Below, piece after piece: positions 12,041 to 23,984 of a stretch of 64,000 nucleotides of DNA (positions are counted from its first letter, which is position 1; each line of letters begins with the position of its first letter). The translations under genes were made by a program, and so were the position numbers. The stretch spans positions 2,593,972 to 2,657,971 of the forward strand of contig CM067077.1 in assembly GCA_033980235.1 (NCBI GenBank). The letters run 5' to 3'. The stretch is from Diadema setosum (lineage: Eukaryota; Echinodermata; Echinoidea; Diadematoida; Diadematidae). Below the pieces are notes generated by a model, which worked only from the letters and a program-made list of their open reading frames with translations, searched no databases and was not told the origin of the DNA.

Positions 12041-12681
12041 GAGGGCACAGACCTGGCTTTCTACTTTGGACAAATTGACAGGAAGCAGAGACCACAGCCC
12101 TTCATCTTGCTGATGGGAGGATCCTGGAAGAAGCCACTGCAAACCTTTGTCATTAGGAAGTTTTGGCTACACGACGCGAAGACCGAGAATACGAGGAAGC
12201 GATCACTTGTGACAGTCCCCGTACTCTGACTCCCGTCCCCATATCTATGCAGTTTTGCTTTCCTGTGCAGGACGGAGGCGTGGCGACAAGATCGCTGATT
12301 GGTTGGCTCACTCCTGCCCAGCATCGGGACCGAACGCTATTTTGGCCAAGTACCGTACTCCTTTTCCCCCGGACAGGACGTTCCTCGGATTTGATCATGT
12401 GCAGAAGCAAATTTCGCCCACGACACGCTTAACTCCAGGCCGCGTTGTGCTTGCGAAAACTCCCTATTGTAGAGAGACAGGGATTCTTGTTTCCAACTTT
12501 GACAAAGGCTGTGGACTGTGCATTCAAAGTGCATTATGTCCTAGATGTAGAGTACCAGGCTCAATGTTTTGCTGCCTGGCAGTTCTTGGAGACAGTTGTG
12601 TACAAAATGCCTGGTAAAGTGACGTCCAATTCTGTGAGAGAGATCAGGACATACCTGAACTCTTCAAATCAGGAAGATTAG
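12041..12681 (+). CDS. Exon-like pieces of an unrecognised invertebrate protein
   Basis: A strong acceptor (CATTTTACAG) precedes 12041, where the frame reads EGTDLAFYFGQ, then QPFILLMGGSWKKPLQTFVI. A second piece begins after CAG at 12481 and reads GFLFPTLTKAVDCAFKVHYV, then EYQAQCFAAWQFLETVVYKM, ending in TAG at 12679-12681. The pattern of a short strand ending in 'P-F-I-L-L-M-G' followed later by 'K-A-V-D..F K.....L...Y' recalls a family of multi-copy uncharacterised proteins in invertebrates and fish, whose function I do not know. Between the pieces, 12180-12470 is GC-rich and in other frames; it could be an intron or an inserted fragment. I call the terminal piece with more confidence than the first. 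Confidence 0.45.
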
Positions 12682-13872
12682 ATGCATAGAATGAGATTTT
12701 CATGGTCATCAGAAGTTTAATTGACAAAGTTGACTTTTAGGTCATTCGTCAAAGCAAAGGTTTGGTATCTATGTTTTATTTGTTTATAACTCAATAAGTA
12801 ATGGATACATGTCACATGGAAAGATCAAAGGTCATGAGAAGATTGTTCTATCAGTGGGTAATGTTGGCCCTCGAAAACTTGTGATAAAGATGGGCTAGAA
12901 ATGAATTAAAAAGGGTATTTTGCATAGTAGTGACATAATGAAATATTGGGCAAGATCTTCACAGGTTTATACTGAAGCATGACAGTCAATTTTCAGAAAT
13001 ATAGCAATTGTGAAATTCAAACCTCATATCTGTTGAGCATAATGGAGGTGACACTCTGTGCTGAATGTGGCCTTCATAACATTCAAGATGAACTGTTTCT
13101 AGAATGTATATTTCCATTATGAATTTATTTCATTGTATATAGCGTAATCTTCATTACTGCCATCTGTATCACAGGAGTGACAGAGATGATCTTAGCTGGA
13201 CAGATGTGCTGTACTTGGCACATCCCAGTTATGAAAAAAGAAAAACAACTATGTGTTCATGGTAGCAGGTATGACTAAACAGGAGTAAGTTTCATTATAA
13301 TTACAATGTACTGTATATGTTATTTGGTCTGTTCAGATATGCTGAATATAGGTAAGGAGTAGAATTTTCACAAGAGATAAAACTTATTTCTTAATGTGAA
13401 TGGTTTCTCCATCTGCAGTATATTTACAGTCATCATTGTACTGTCAAGGAAATATAATCTAATAACCCCTGACTTACTATTGCAGATGTTCCCCAAAAGC
13501 ATTGCAACTGAAATGATTCAAAATGTTGTTACATCAAATTGAACATTGTTAAAATGATAGACAAGCTGTGTAGTGCAATACCTTATGTAATATTTTCTTA
13601 GTGGGGCAACAAAGTACAGTATTGGGACAGAAAAGCAAATCCTGCCATTCCCGTATGCTTCGCTTATGAGATTTCCGAGCGCATGCTATAGCGACCGATT
13701 GAAGGTTTTCTAATGATACGCTGTCAGTGATATAGACAGTGAAAATGTGCTGAAATATATAATTGGTCAAAAAGATAAACATTTGTGTTATTGTGCTTAT
13801 ATACAAGTGAGTTGTACAGTAATATGGGATTAAGAACTGTTTAAATTCTAAACATGAATATTTAATATTTGC
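12682..13872. other. Downstream flank, mostly non-coding
   Basis: AT-rich. An acceptor-like TATCACAG near 13175 is followed by an open frame reading SDRDDLSWTDVLYLAHPSYE to about 13255, then a possible GT donor. This might be a further exon but has no recognised family. Nothing else is evident. Confidence 0.3.
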
Positions 13873-14331
13873 TTTAAACAACCCAGTTGTATAAAATTGC
13901 TTTTAAACAACCCGGTTGTATAAAATGACTTTTAAACAACAGTTGTTTAGAGTTTTAAACAACTTTTTTTAAACAACTCAGTTGTATAAAATTACATTTA
14001 AACAACAGTTGTTTAGACTTTTAAACAACCTTTTTTAAACAACCCAGTTGTATAAAATGACTTTTAAACAACAGTTGTTTAAATTTTTAAACAACTTTTT
14101 TAAACAACGCAGTTGTATAAAATGACTTTTAAACAACAGTTGTTTAAATTTTTAAACAACTTTTTTAAACAACGCAGTTGTTTAAATTTCTTTTAAACAA
14201 CAGTTGTTTAGAATTTTTAAACAACAAAGGGTTAAAAGTTTAAACAACTACGTGTTGTTTAATTTTTAAACAACAGTTGAGCGATTCACCGGTTAACTTG
14301 TGGTTGTTTAAAATTTTAAACAACCTTGTTG
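13873..14331. repeat. Palindromic tandem array (AACAAC/GTTGTT)
   Basis: About seven units of roughly 63 bp, each holding TTTTAAACAACAGTTGTTTA and AACAAC..AGTTGTATAAAAT. Because each unit is itself palindromic, the array reads similarly on both strands. Units drift toward the right end, and the last sits near 14320. Confidence 0.85.
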
Positions 14332-17300
14332 ATTTTTTTCTAACAGTGTAGGCTAATCCTATGAAATCATGTTCATGACATGAACTAAACTTGTGCAAAA
14401 TATGGGGTTCATAGGACTTAGCAGAGGAAATACACGAAAGAAAAATAATAAATTCGAGGATTTGTATAGCCTGACAAATTAGATGATCTATAGATTTAAA
14501 ATGGAAAGATCTTATCGAATCAACAAAGACAGAAAAAGAAAATTTTGTATCTTTGAACCTCATTTTGAGATACAAGGTACATGGCGTCTGAGGAAAAAGC
14601 CATTATCTTTATGCAATGATCCTCTTGACAAGGTCTATATCTGTACAAATTATGGGACCAATAAATATGCAATATATTTAAGAAGATACACAACAAAATT
14701 CGTTTCATCCTTCACGCTACTTTAGACGACCAAGATGGCGTCTGATTAGAAAGTTGATTTTTCATGAAAAGATCCATATGCCATGGGCTAATTGCGTGCA
14801 AAATATGGGAGTGAAAGGGCATGCATTTACCAAGATACAGGACAACCTAGTCTTGGCCCTTGACATACCTCGCACAGCCAAGATTGCATCTAACGGAAAT
14901 ACAGAATGAAGTATACTTGACCTTTGACCTCACTGTGCACACCCAAGATGGCGTCTGAGCAAAAAGTGATTATTTTATGAAATGATTCTTGTAACATGGT
15001 CTTTACGTGTGCAAAATATGGGAAAGATAGGACATGTATTCACCAAGATACAAGATGATACATTTATGACCTTTGACCCTAACTCAAATACCCAAGATGG
15101 TGTCCGATCAAGTAGTTGTTACTTTATGAAATAATGAACGTGACATAAAGTAAATATATACCAAATATGGGGGTGATAGGATATGTTTTTCTTGAGTTAT
15201 TGCAAAGGAAGTTGCAGAAAGAAAAAAATATCTCAATACATCGGAGATAACCTTATTTCAACCACGTTTTTTGACATGATTCTGTCTTCGTACGAAAAAC
15301 AAAGGGCACACTAGCTATATAGCGCAAAGTCTCAGCTACAACATGTTAAAATCTGGGAGGAATTCTACGAAGGGTAAGTGAGCTTGTGCTCGATAAACAC
15401 AATCATGTCAATTTTCACATCTAGAAAAAATCCCTCCCATAGAGATAACACGTCATAACGAAGATAAAGAAAAAAATACATATGACCTTTGACCCCAATT
15501 TGCACAGACAAGATGACATCTGAGCAAAAAGTGGTTATTTTGTGAACTGATCCTTGTAACATGGTCTTTGCGTGTGCAAAATATGGAAAAGATAGGACAG
15601 GTATTCACCAAGATACAGGTTAAAACATTTATGACCTTTGACCCTAATTTACATACCCAAGATGGTGTCTGATCAAGTAGTTGTTATTTTATGAAATAAT
15701 GTACGTGACATAAACTAAACATGTGCAAAATATGGGGATGATAGGGGATGTTTTTCTTGAGTTATTGCAAAGAAAGTTGCAGAGAGAAAGAAATATCTCA
15801 ATACATCGAAGATAAGTTTGATGTCAACCAAGTTTTTTGACGTGATCTCGGCGTGGTATGAAAAAATGAAGAATCACTGATGATGGCCCAAAGTCTCAGC
15901 TACAACATATTAAAATCTGGGAGAAATTTACTGAAGAGTAAGTGAGGTAGTGCTCGATAAAGAACGTCATGTCAATTTTCATTTCCAGAAAAATTCCCTC
16001 CCATAGAGATAACACGTAAACTGGTTAAATTTGACATGGTTGCATTATATCCATTTTCACGTGGTGAAGACATCATCCGATTAAAACTTTGATTAACAAA
16101 ACTTAAAGAGTATTACATTGGCTACAACATACTAAAATCTGGAAGAAATTCACCGAAGGGTAATTGAGCTAGTCGTCGATAAAGACAATCATGTCAATTT
16201 TCACATCTAGAAAAATTCCCTCCCATAGAGATAACACGTCATAATGAAGATAAAGAAAGAAGTACATATGACCTTTGACCCTACTTTGCACAGACAAGAT
16301 GGCGTCTGAGCAAAAAGTGGTTATTTTGTGAAATGATTCTTGTAACATGGTCTTTACGTATGCAAAATATGGGAAAGATAAGACATGTATTCACCAAGAT
16401 ACAGGATGAAACATTTTTGACCTTTGACCCTAATTTACATACCCAAGAAGGTGCCCGATCAAGTAGTTGTTATTTTATGAAATAATGTACGTGACATAAA
16501 CTAAACATGTGCAAAATATTGGGCTGATAGAGCTTGTTTTTCTTGAGTTATTGCAAAGAAAGTTGCAGAAAGAAAGGAATATGAAAATACATGGAAGATA
16601 AGCTTTAATTTCAACCAAGTTTTTGGGCATGATGCCGACTCCGTATGAAAAAACAAAGGGCACATTACAATAGCCCAAAGTCTCAGCTACAACATACTAA
16701 AATATGGGAGAAATTCACCGAAGCATAAGTGAGCTAGTGCTCGATAAAGATAGTCATGTCAGTTTTCATTTCCAGAAAAACTGCACTCCCATAGAGATAA
16801 CACGTAAACTGGTCAAATTTAACAATGTTACTTTTAATCCCTTTTTACGAGGTGATGCCGTCATCCAATCAAATTGTTGTTAAAATATATCTGAAAGACC
16901 ATTTAATAAGCTACAACATATTGAAATTTGGACGAAAATCAACTAAAGAAAAAGTGAGATATGCTTGAATGAACTTGAAATTTGATGACGTCATTTTGAA
17001 AATTTACTTTTTTAACTTTATTAAGAAATTTGATATATTTTAATCATTTTTCCAGCATTGCCAACCCATGAAATGATATGTACAACTCATCAGCTTTCAG
17101 AATATGTAAAGAAAATGGGGGGTCACCGTCCATCCTGACGAATAAAATCGGATTTAAAATTGGCAGTTTTTTGGCATTGTTGCACTGTATATCGCCATTG
17201 ACGCGCGCGCGGAATTTCAACTTTGACGGACCCGTATGACGTCATTTTGAGTGGGATTGACTTGAAACTTGGTAGAAATATTCCTTGACATTTCAGACAT

Positions 17301-18094
17301 CCGATCAAAGTGAAAAAACGGGAAATTTTCATTGCATATGAGCTGTGCGCGCGTATATGTGCGCGCGCGTACGCGTCCGTCCGATTTTTTCAATTTTTCA
17401 AAAAATGCTCCAAATGGTCTGAAACGTGTGCAAAAAAATTTTGAGCTCGATTTGAGCATACAAATATTTCAACGCGCGCGTACGCGCACGTCTTAAGCGT
17501 AAATATAAATTTTGAGAATATGAGTAGAATGCGCTTGACTTGAAATATATGTGACGTAAATTTCATTGAGAAATTCCATTCCATTAATGAGATTTGAATG
17601 AGAATGTGTTTTCATATAATGACGTCATAGTGACGTCACGGTCGACTGATCACTTTGATTTTAGTTCGATTGCCGTCTTTGGGAGACGATACATATATGG
17701 TGTAAGTTTGAAATTGATAGGAAAAGGACTTTCTGAGCTAATCGATACACAACTTTTGGGGAGAAATAAGAAGAAAAAGAAGAAGAAGAAGAAGAAAGAA
17801 TCCGTACAGAAACAGAAGGTGATCCGAGAGGATACTCGGATCACCTAAAAAGAAGAAGAAGAAAGAATCCGTACAGAAACAGAAGGTGATCCGAGAGGAT
17901 ACTCGGATCACCTAAAAAAGAAAGAATCCGTACAGATACAGAAGGTGATCCGAGAGGATACTCGGATGACCTAATAAAAAGAAGAACAAATAATCAGTAC
18001 AGATACAGAAGGTGATCCGAGAGGATACTCGGATCACCTAACAAAGAATCCGTACAGATACAGAAGGTGATCCGAGAGGATACTCGGATCACCT
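14332..18094. repeat. Composite dispersed repeat with hairpin tail
   Basis: Blocks recur at irregular spacing: CAAGATGGCGTCTGAGCAAA (14945, 16296, with variants near 14732 and 15503), TGACCTTTGACC, GCAAAATATGGG, TTTTTCTTGAGTTATTGCAA, and CTCCCATAGAGATAACACGT (near 15437, 16001, 16220, 16785). Toward the right come CG-rich, alternating GCGCGC stretches at 17200-17480 and several TGACGTCA palindromes. The body ends in an AAGAAG-rich tract and the hairpin copies. A relative occupies 28700-29922. There is no coding sequence, so this looks like a non-autonomous element with internal duplications. Confidence 0.65.
17817..18094. repeat. Five tandem hairpins (AGGTGATCCGAG...CTCGGATCACCT)
   Basis: Hairpins at 17817-17846, 17884-17913, 17943-17972, 18010-18039 and 18065-18094. 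Each is a 12 bp stem with the six-base loop AGGATA; the third has one stem mismatch. Each is preceded by AATCCGTACAGATACAGA or a variant and followed by CTAA. Spacing is 67, 59, 67 and 55 bp. The same design with a different stem (AGGTGATACGCT) ends the insertion at 29922. Confidence 0.9.
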
Positions 18095-18209
18095 AATAAG
18101 AAGGAGAGCATTGCCAGTTTGCCCGTGCTGACAATGTGCTATTTGGCAGTGAGTTACAACGGGGAGGTGAGACTACCTAACCTCCCTGGTTACAATCAGC
18201 CTGCTGACT

Positions 18210-18235
18210 GGATCATTGAGAAAGAGAGAGAGAGG

Positions 18236-18266
<31 letters not shown>

Positions 18267-18300
18267 CGAGGGGGAGAGAGGGAGGGAGAGGGGGGAGAGA
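18210..18300 (+). repeat. (GA)n-rich microsatellite
   Basis: An almost pure purine stretch of GAGAGA and GGGAGA. The open frames across it are composition artefacts. Confidence 0.9.
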
Positions 18301-18480
18301 TAGTTTGCAGGCACAAACCCTTGTTGGTCGTATAGGAGTCTGCATGCGCCAAGACTAATACACGCACCACTAAACTAAGAAGCTACAACACAGGGCCTAT
18401 GGGACAGTGCCGAAGTGGTGCATATAGTAGTCTTGACGCAGACTCCTTTACGACCAATAAGGGTTTGTGCCTGCAAACTA
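18301..18480. repeat. Imperfect palindrome, miniature inverted-repeat element
   Basis: The 43 bases at 18301-18343 are the reverse complement of 18438-18480 with two mismatches. Complementarity continues inward (CAAGACTA...CACCAC against GTGGTG...TAGTCTTG). The whole 180 bp can fold into one hairpin. GA-rich sequence lies outside the left arm and GGGAGAG-type purine sequence outside the right arm. No clear target duplication. Confidence 0.7.
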
Positions 18481-19360
18481 GGGGAGAGATGGGGGAGGGA
18501 GAAGGGGAGAGCACAATAGTTCCGGTCACTACAGTACAGGCATGCTCTGTCTGCATACGCTGAATGTCTATACTCACACACACACACGTACACACACACA
18601 CACACACGCACCATGGAGCTACATGGCCCATGCCAAAACCAAAACAATCTCCTCCCCACCCCCCCCCCCCACCCTCCTGTGGCGCTGTGGTGATGACTGA
18701 CGCTTAGATTAGGCCAGGGTCAAGAAACAGGTGTTTTATATCTTTGACTTTAAGTTGTTGAATGGTCTTAAATTCAAAATCTAGTGTCTAGAATCGATGT
18801 CATATACCCATGTAGAAGTTACCTTATTATCATAGATATTTACTTCTAACCCGCTGAAAGATTTAACTCCCGTCATGTGTGTAAGATGATAGAGTAGCAT
18901 GTTTTAGTGTATTTTGATTTTATGCTATATTTATTTTATTAGGGGTGAGGGTCAGCGGTCTTTTTCTCGTACTAAAGTTCCTTCACGCCGGACAAAAGAT
19001 GTAATGTATCTTGACACTAAACTTAAGAAAACACTTCCAGTGCACTTAACTTAATTGTCTTGCCAAAGTATCCCGTTTCCTGATACAAGTAAGCAAGCAA
19101 GCAAACAAACAAACTAAAATCCGAACAACCAAAAAATTAAAGGAGCGAGAAAAAGAATTTTTCGTATGTGGGCACGTCTCCGCCGGGCAGACTAGTGTCC
19201 AAATCCGTAGTTTCAGGAAACAATCAAGTTTCCTATACTTCCTGTTTTTATATGCATGATATACGATTCAAACTGATAAACAATAATGAACATTAATTTT
19301 TTGTAAGTTTAATAGAACAGCAAAATTATATTTTTGAAACACTCAATTACAAATGTAATA
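18481..19360. other. Spacer with microsatellites
   Basis: Contains a CA/TG microsatellite at about 18573-18608, a C-rich tract near 18658-18671 and AT-rich sequence. No exon recognised. Confidence 0.4.
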
Positions 19361-19470
19361 GAATTGAATTGAATTGAATTGAATTGAAATTATTTATTTA
19401 ACCACGGTAAAAAGCCTGCTATCAGCTATAAGCTGTTTTTCAGCAAGGCCGTGAAATGATAACAAAACAT
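19361..19470 (-). mobile_element. 3' end of a LINE with a TTCAA repeat tail
   Basis: On the minus strand, the sequence runs through ACGGCCTTGCTGAAAAACAG and TTTACCGTGGTTAAATAAAT and ends in tandem TTCAA units (19361-19386). Simple-repeat tails following a short 3' UTR are the mark of CR1/L2-type non-LTR retrotransposons. No coding part is recognised directly upstream, so this is a 5'-truncated copy or the distant tail of the ORF2 fragment at 20944. Confidence 0.5.
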
Positions 19471-20890
19471 AGAAATCATACAATGAAGAGAATTCACATA
19501 AAAAACACAAAATAATCATTACAAACGAACGCCAGAAAAAAAAAAACATGAAAGAGAAAAAAAAAGTCACAGAGTATACATTGTGTAAGTACAGACACAC
19601 ACACAAAAAAGGAAAAATCAAACATGTGACAAGTTATTGGGAGATAGTAATTAAAAAAGCATTCATAGTGAAAACTTTTGACTAGATATGGACAAAAAGT
19701 CCATGCGTGTCCGCTCCGTCCACCGCTCCACTTTGTTTACTTTACTATACGCCCGACTGGCCACGGGCTCCTCGTAAGAGCGAGACGGGATTGCTCCATT
19801 ATTGGAAATAGGGGTAACCGTATCATCACATGCAGCGCACCTTTGTCACCCGTCTCTCCCGTAGACCATACGAGCACACACACACACACACACATTCCAC
19901 ATATATGTAAAATATAATAAAACACGTAAAGTTGAAGTTTGACGCTACAAAAGTACACAATCTTACCGGTTACCAATGCAGTCTTCACACTGATGATAAA
20001 TAAAGTACATAGTTTTGTACGTGTGGGACTATACGCAGCTAAGCGTTTACGCTACTTTCCCACTGCAGAACAAAACGATTTCGGGATTTTATTTCACCAG
20101 TTAACTATACTATCCCTCATAAATGACAAAATTTCGTCGTTATAAGAACCATGAAATCATATATCTTATCTTCATTGTCATAAATATTCTGCTAAAGAAA
20201 GAAACTGGAAACAAATCCGTCGATTCACCGAGTCGTAGCGGTGGTCATTGTCAGTCTCTTTCGCGGAAATGTCCAAGAGTTACTCTCCCGAAACTGCGAA
20301 TGGAATAGTCGCATTACGTCATGGGCGGTTTTCCTCCATTTGGAGGCATTTTACATTTTATGCAAAACTTTTCAGGACAAAAGTGCAACGAGATCTTTTG
20401 ACCAATCGCAATGAGTTTTACATGGTGGTCAAGCTTAGTATATGCTCTTTCTAAAACCGTTCGCCCCAAGTCGATACGTGCCTGCATTCTCGAGTTATGG
20501 CCTTCGGCGTGTGGCAGGTGCACGTGAACTTGCTGGATTTGGAATCATTTCCCATAGACTCTTGCCTAAAAAAGTGAATGCGTAACAACTTTGAAACAAA
20601 AAGTGCAATATGATTATTGCCCCTGTCATAAACTTTTGAATGCCATCACATAGCAGACAATTTCCGCTTTCAAATGATACTCGCCCCAAGTGAAAAAGTT
20701 AACTGGAACAAAAAGATTTTATAAGAATAGCGAGACATTGTCATATTTTGCCCTTGCAAATTACGTGTTATAGCGACGTACGCGTATGCACACGCGCGGA
20801 AAGGTAGCAAATGTCCACTAGTTTTCATTATGGAGTACTTTGATAAATTCGATATAATCAGGTAGAATGATTAGCAAAGGAGATGTGCGA
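19471..20890. other. No recognisable gene
   Basis: AT-rich, with a short CA repeat near 19876-19893 and A-rich runs. Open frames on both strands show no recognisable family. Confidence 0.4.
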
Positions 20891-20986
20891 AATTCGTCTG
20901 TTGAGAATGAGAAGGGCGTTAAGTGGTCGTAAACACTATGGGTTTAGTGGCAACTTAACGCCCTTATAATTCTCAGCCGACGAATT
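20891..20986. repeat. Imperfect inverted repeat at the LINE edge
   Basis: Arms 20891-20923 and 20954-20986 are complementary with about five mismatches and a 30-base loop. The right arm is the terminal coding sequence of the LINE ORF2 fragment (minus strand), so the left arm is an inverted copy of that end. Confidence 0.7.
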
Positions 20987-21544
20987 GCTCTTGAAAATGC
21001 AGTAATTGAAGTTAAAGATCTTGTTTCTGTTGGTAATGTATTGAATAATCTCGACGCCGAATATAAAGTGCTATTTTTAAGAATAGTTGATTTGGGCTTA
21101 GGGAGGTTAAGAATATTTTCATGATCACGTAGATTGTATTGGCTTACTCTTTTCTCGAGACGTTCACATAAACTTTCTGGTACAAAATTATTCAGCAGTT
21201 TGAAGATGAAAATCAATGCTGGCTTTTTCCAACGATCAATTAAACAGTAAACTTTAAGTGTACTATATAATGTTTGGCGCTTAAAACGATTACCAACTTG
21301 CGACACGATTCTCAGCGCCCTGTTTTGTATTTTCTGCAATCGCCTTAAGTGCACTGAATTACCATTCCTCCACAGAGTACAACAGTAGTCACAGTGACTT
21401 TGGATTAAAGTGTGGTACAGCGTAAGAGCTGTTGCTTTGTCAATAAAACCCCTTGCCCTTCTGAGTAAATAAAGATTTCGTATGGCCTTAACTCTTACAC
21501 TTTCAATTTGCTGAGACCAGGTTATATAGATTACAATCAATAAC
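20944..21544 (-). pseudogene. LINE ORF2, C-terminal part (CR1/L2-like)
   Basis: The minus-strand frame reads TWSQQIESVRVKAIRNLYLL, then TALTLYHTLIQSHCDYCCTLW, LRRLQKIQNRALRIV and LYSASRLFNTLP. These are the conserved thumb and tail motifs that follow the reverse transcriptase in CR1/L2/jockey-type LINEs. The expected preceding motif, CKYLGV, is absent here but ends the other LINE piece at 29929. The AATAAC at 21539-21544 matches the AATAAC at 29923-29928. I therefore read this as the missing 3' part of the same copy, separated by an 8.4 kb insertion. A 4-base frameshift lies just inside the join. Confidence 0.75.
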
Positions 21545-21797
21545 GAGATATGAAACTCGTCACACTGAAGACGAGTTAGGTGATACGCTTGGGGTCATCA
21601 GATGTCGGTCATCCGTGATCGATAAAGAAAAGAATGTAATATAGCACCTTGAAGTTATCATGAGATACTTAGTTGAACTTTTTTGGGCCTACATTATTCA
21701 GATCACATTTGTTTTTCTGTCACAAAATCTAAGTGGAAATTCTGTGCGTGTGCAACTAAGTCGATTTACGGACTTTTTGAGTACTCACAGTGCATAA

Positions 21798-22348
21798 ACT
21801 TAGACCCCGTTTACGGTGCGGGGCTGGGCCGAACCGCGGACGAGCTGCGGCCAAGGACAACCTCAATTGCGAGGCCGAGCCCCGCAATTTAGTCCGTTTA
21901 CACTGCTGGGCTCGGCCGCGCTTTTAATTCAAACCTTTCAATATTTTTAAACAAACGCAATTTGGTATTGCCTGGTTTTCAGATCCTTTGCCAACTGAAT
22001 TCCGTGGCGACGAAGTCGCCGTTCGGGCAAAGGCCTTTGCCGATGGAGAAAATCCTTTGCAGGACAAAACCACCTTAAACTATACTAGTTTTCGACGTTG
22101 AAGTGGTTAATATCCTGAATAGCGAAATAGTACAGGCGAGGGTTTGGAAGCCAGACTAAAATTGGCTGCGCATTTAGCCCAGTTTGCGTTTACACTGAGA
22201 AAAAGGCCGGGCGCGACCGGGGCTCGGCCGCGGCCGAGACCACCTCCAGAGCGTGGCCTAATGCGAGGCCAATTGTGGCCCCGCATTTGGCCTTTTTCGC
22301 GTTTACACCGAACGCGGCCGAGCCTCGCACTGTAAACGGGGTCCAAGT
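21798..22348. mobile_element. GC-rich miniature inverted-repeat element
   Basis: Ends ACTTAGACCCCGTTTACGGT (21798) and the inverted CTGTAAACGGGGTCCAAGT (22330-22348) pair over about 25 bp. The ends are GC-rich with repeated GGCCGAG and GCGAGGC. An AT-richer block at 21930-22130 may be a second insertion. No transposase. Confidence 0.65.
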
Positions 22349-23984
22349 GATCCTCGGGACGTACAAATAGAACATGACAATTAAGTGTTTATAACCATCC
22401 TGGCTTTAACAGTGTGGCCTTTTAAAACATGACCTTTGACCATTATTTACATAACCAATATGACTCCCCCTGCCTCTAATCTTGCTATCACAATGATCAG
22501 TTCAGAGAGCTCTTACAGCTATATACAAGCCTGTGAGATTTACCAGCAGTAAAACCAATGAAGCCTCCGATACAAAACAAGGGAAATAGAGCAAGTGAGT
22601 CTGTTTACATGAGAATGTGATTTATCCTGGACGAAAGTGATACCTCAATTAAAGAGAAAAGGGCAAAAGAAAAACGGGCCAAACTTACGGCTCTAGCGAA
22701 AGAGACATCACCTTTAACCATGTAACTATAGGTCTCCTCCAACTAAGAGTACACTTTGAACGTAAGCTTATACGTGAATGATAATTTATGACGATCTCAC
22801 GTGATCGACACACATTCAAAGGGGAGAGTTAAAAGTGGAAGGAGTGCTTAATCGTGTCATTGATTCCTAATCAATGACACCACTACTATAGGCATATCAT
22901 AATTTCTCATCTAAAATCAATGGCCTATAGGACTCATGCACCATTACTTGTATCGTGCATAAACTTTGTTTTTTAAGCTTTGAGTCAAAAGTGTCATAAC
23001 ATTATTCTGTAATTCAATCAGCAGTGATTGATATAATAAAGAAGAAAGATATATCACCGCATTGAACGCTTAGAACCTAACGGGGGGGGGGGGGGGTATT
23101 ATAGCATGATACTCGGTTCTTTACTGCCCAGATGCCAACAACACCCATCACCCACGGCTACGCATAGAGAAACAGCCATGGCGAAAATAAAACTTTGCTT
23201 TCTCGTAGGCAGAATGATACAGAACCCCGTCAAACACACTTTTATTGGCAGGGATGGGCATGAAAAAGTTTATTACTAATACTAAACAGCGTATGCATTC
23301 CATTCATGTGGCGCGAGATACCTCTATAGCAACATAAAGCCTGTCTTCAACTCCGTTGGTCGAACAATGACAACCTGAAATTTCAAAGAGATGAGCGAGA
23401 CGCTATATACACCTGGCCTAGAGTTAATTTATTCAGTTCTCATTCCTACTTCAAGTTGGATTATGTTATTGTAATCATTCCCATCTGCAGTATAACAAAA
23501 CCAAAGTGAGGGAAAAGGGGAGAGAAAAACGAGAGGTGGCAAAAGGAAAACTGCATGCACAACTGCAATCCATATCATTGCGTGTGACAAGTGAAGCAAA
23601 TGTATTAGTTGTTATAGCAGTGTTTTATGAGCATAAACTGGCAAATAGACATTTAATGTAAAATATAAAAACCGTCAATTTAATGTCAGAGAAGATAGTA
23701 AACAAGATGCATTGAAACTGTAACTAAATCGCTGCTCTTCTACTCGGTCACGGAACGTCCAACTTTATATTCCACCAAAAAAAAAAATGTTAGGGGAAAG
23801 AAACAAATTTAGATATAACATTCTTAAATCAAAAACAAGAAAAAGAAAATGTCCACTTCAGGATTAAAAAAAAAAAAAAAAAACGCCGCACGAACATGCA
23901 TTATATTCTAGATGGGAATACGGTATTGATACAAAGGTCCAAAGATTGTCTCATTACTTTAAAAGCAATCTATGGTTCCCTTGG

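Noticed and set aside
17594..17848. Lys-rich open frame (KKKKKK)
   Set aside because: Reads through the AAGAAG tract and first hairpin of the repeat tail.
18119..18370. Open frames rich in ERERER or SLSLSL
   Set aside because: Translation of the GA microsatellite.
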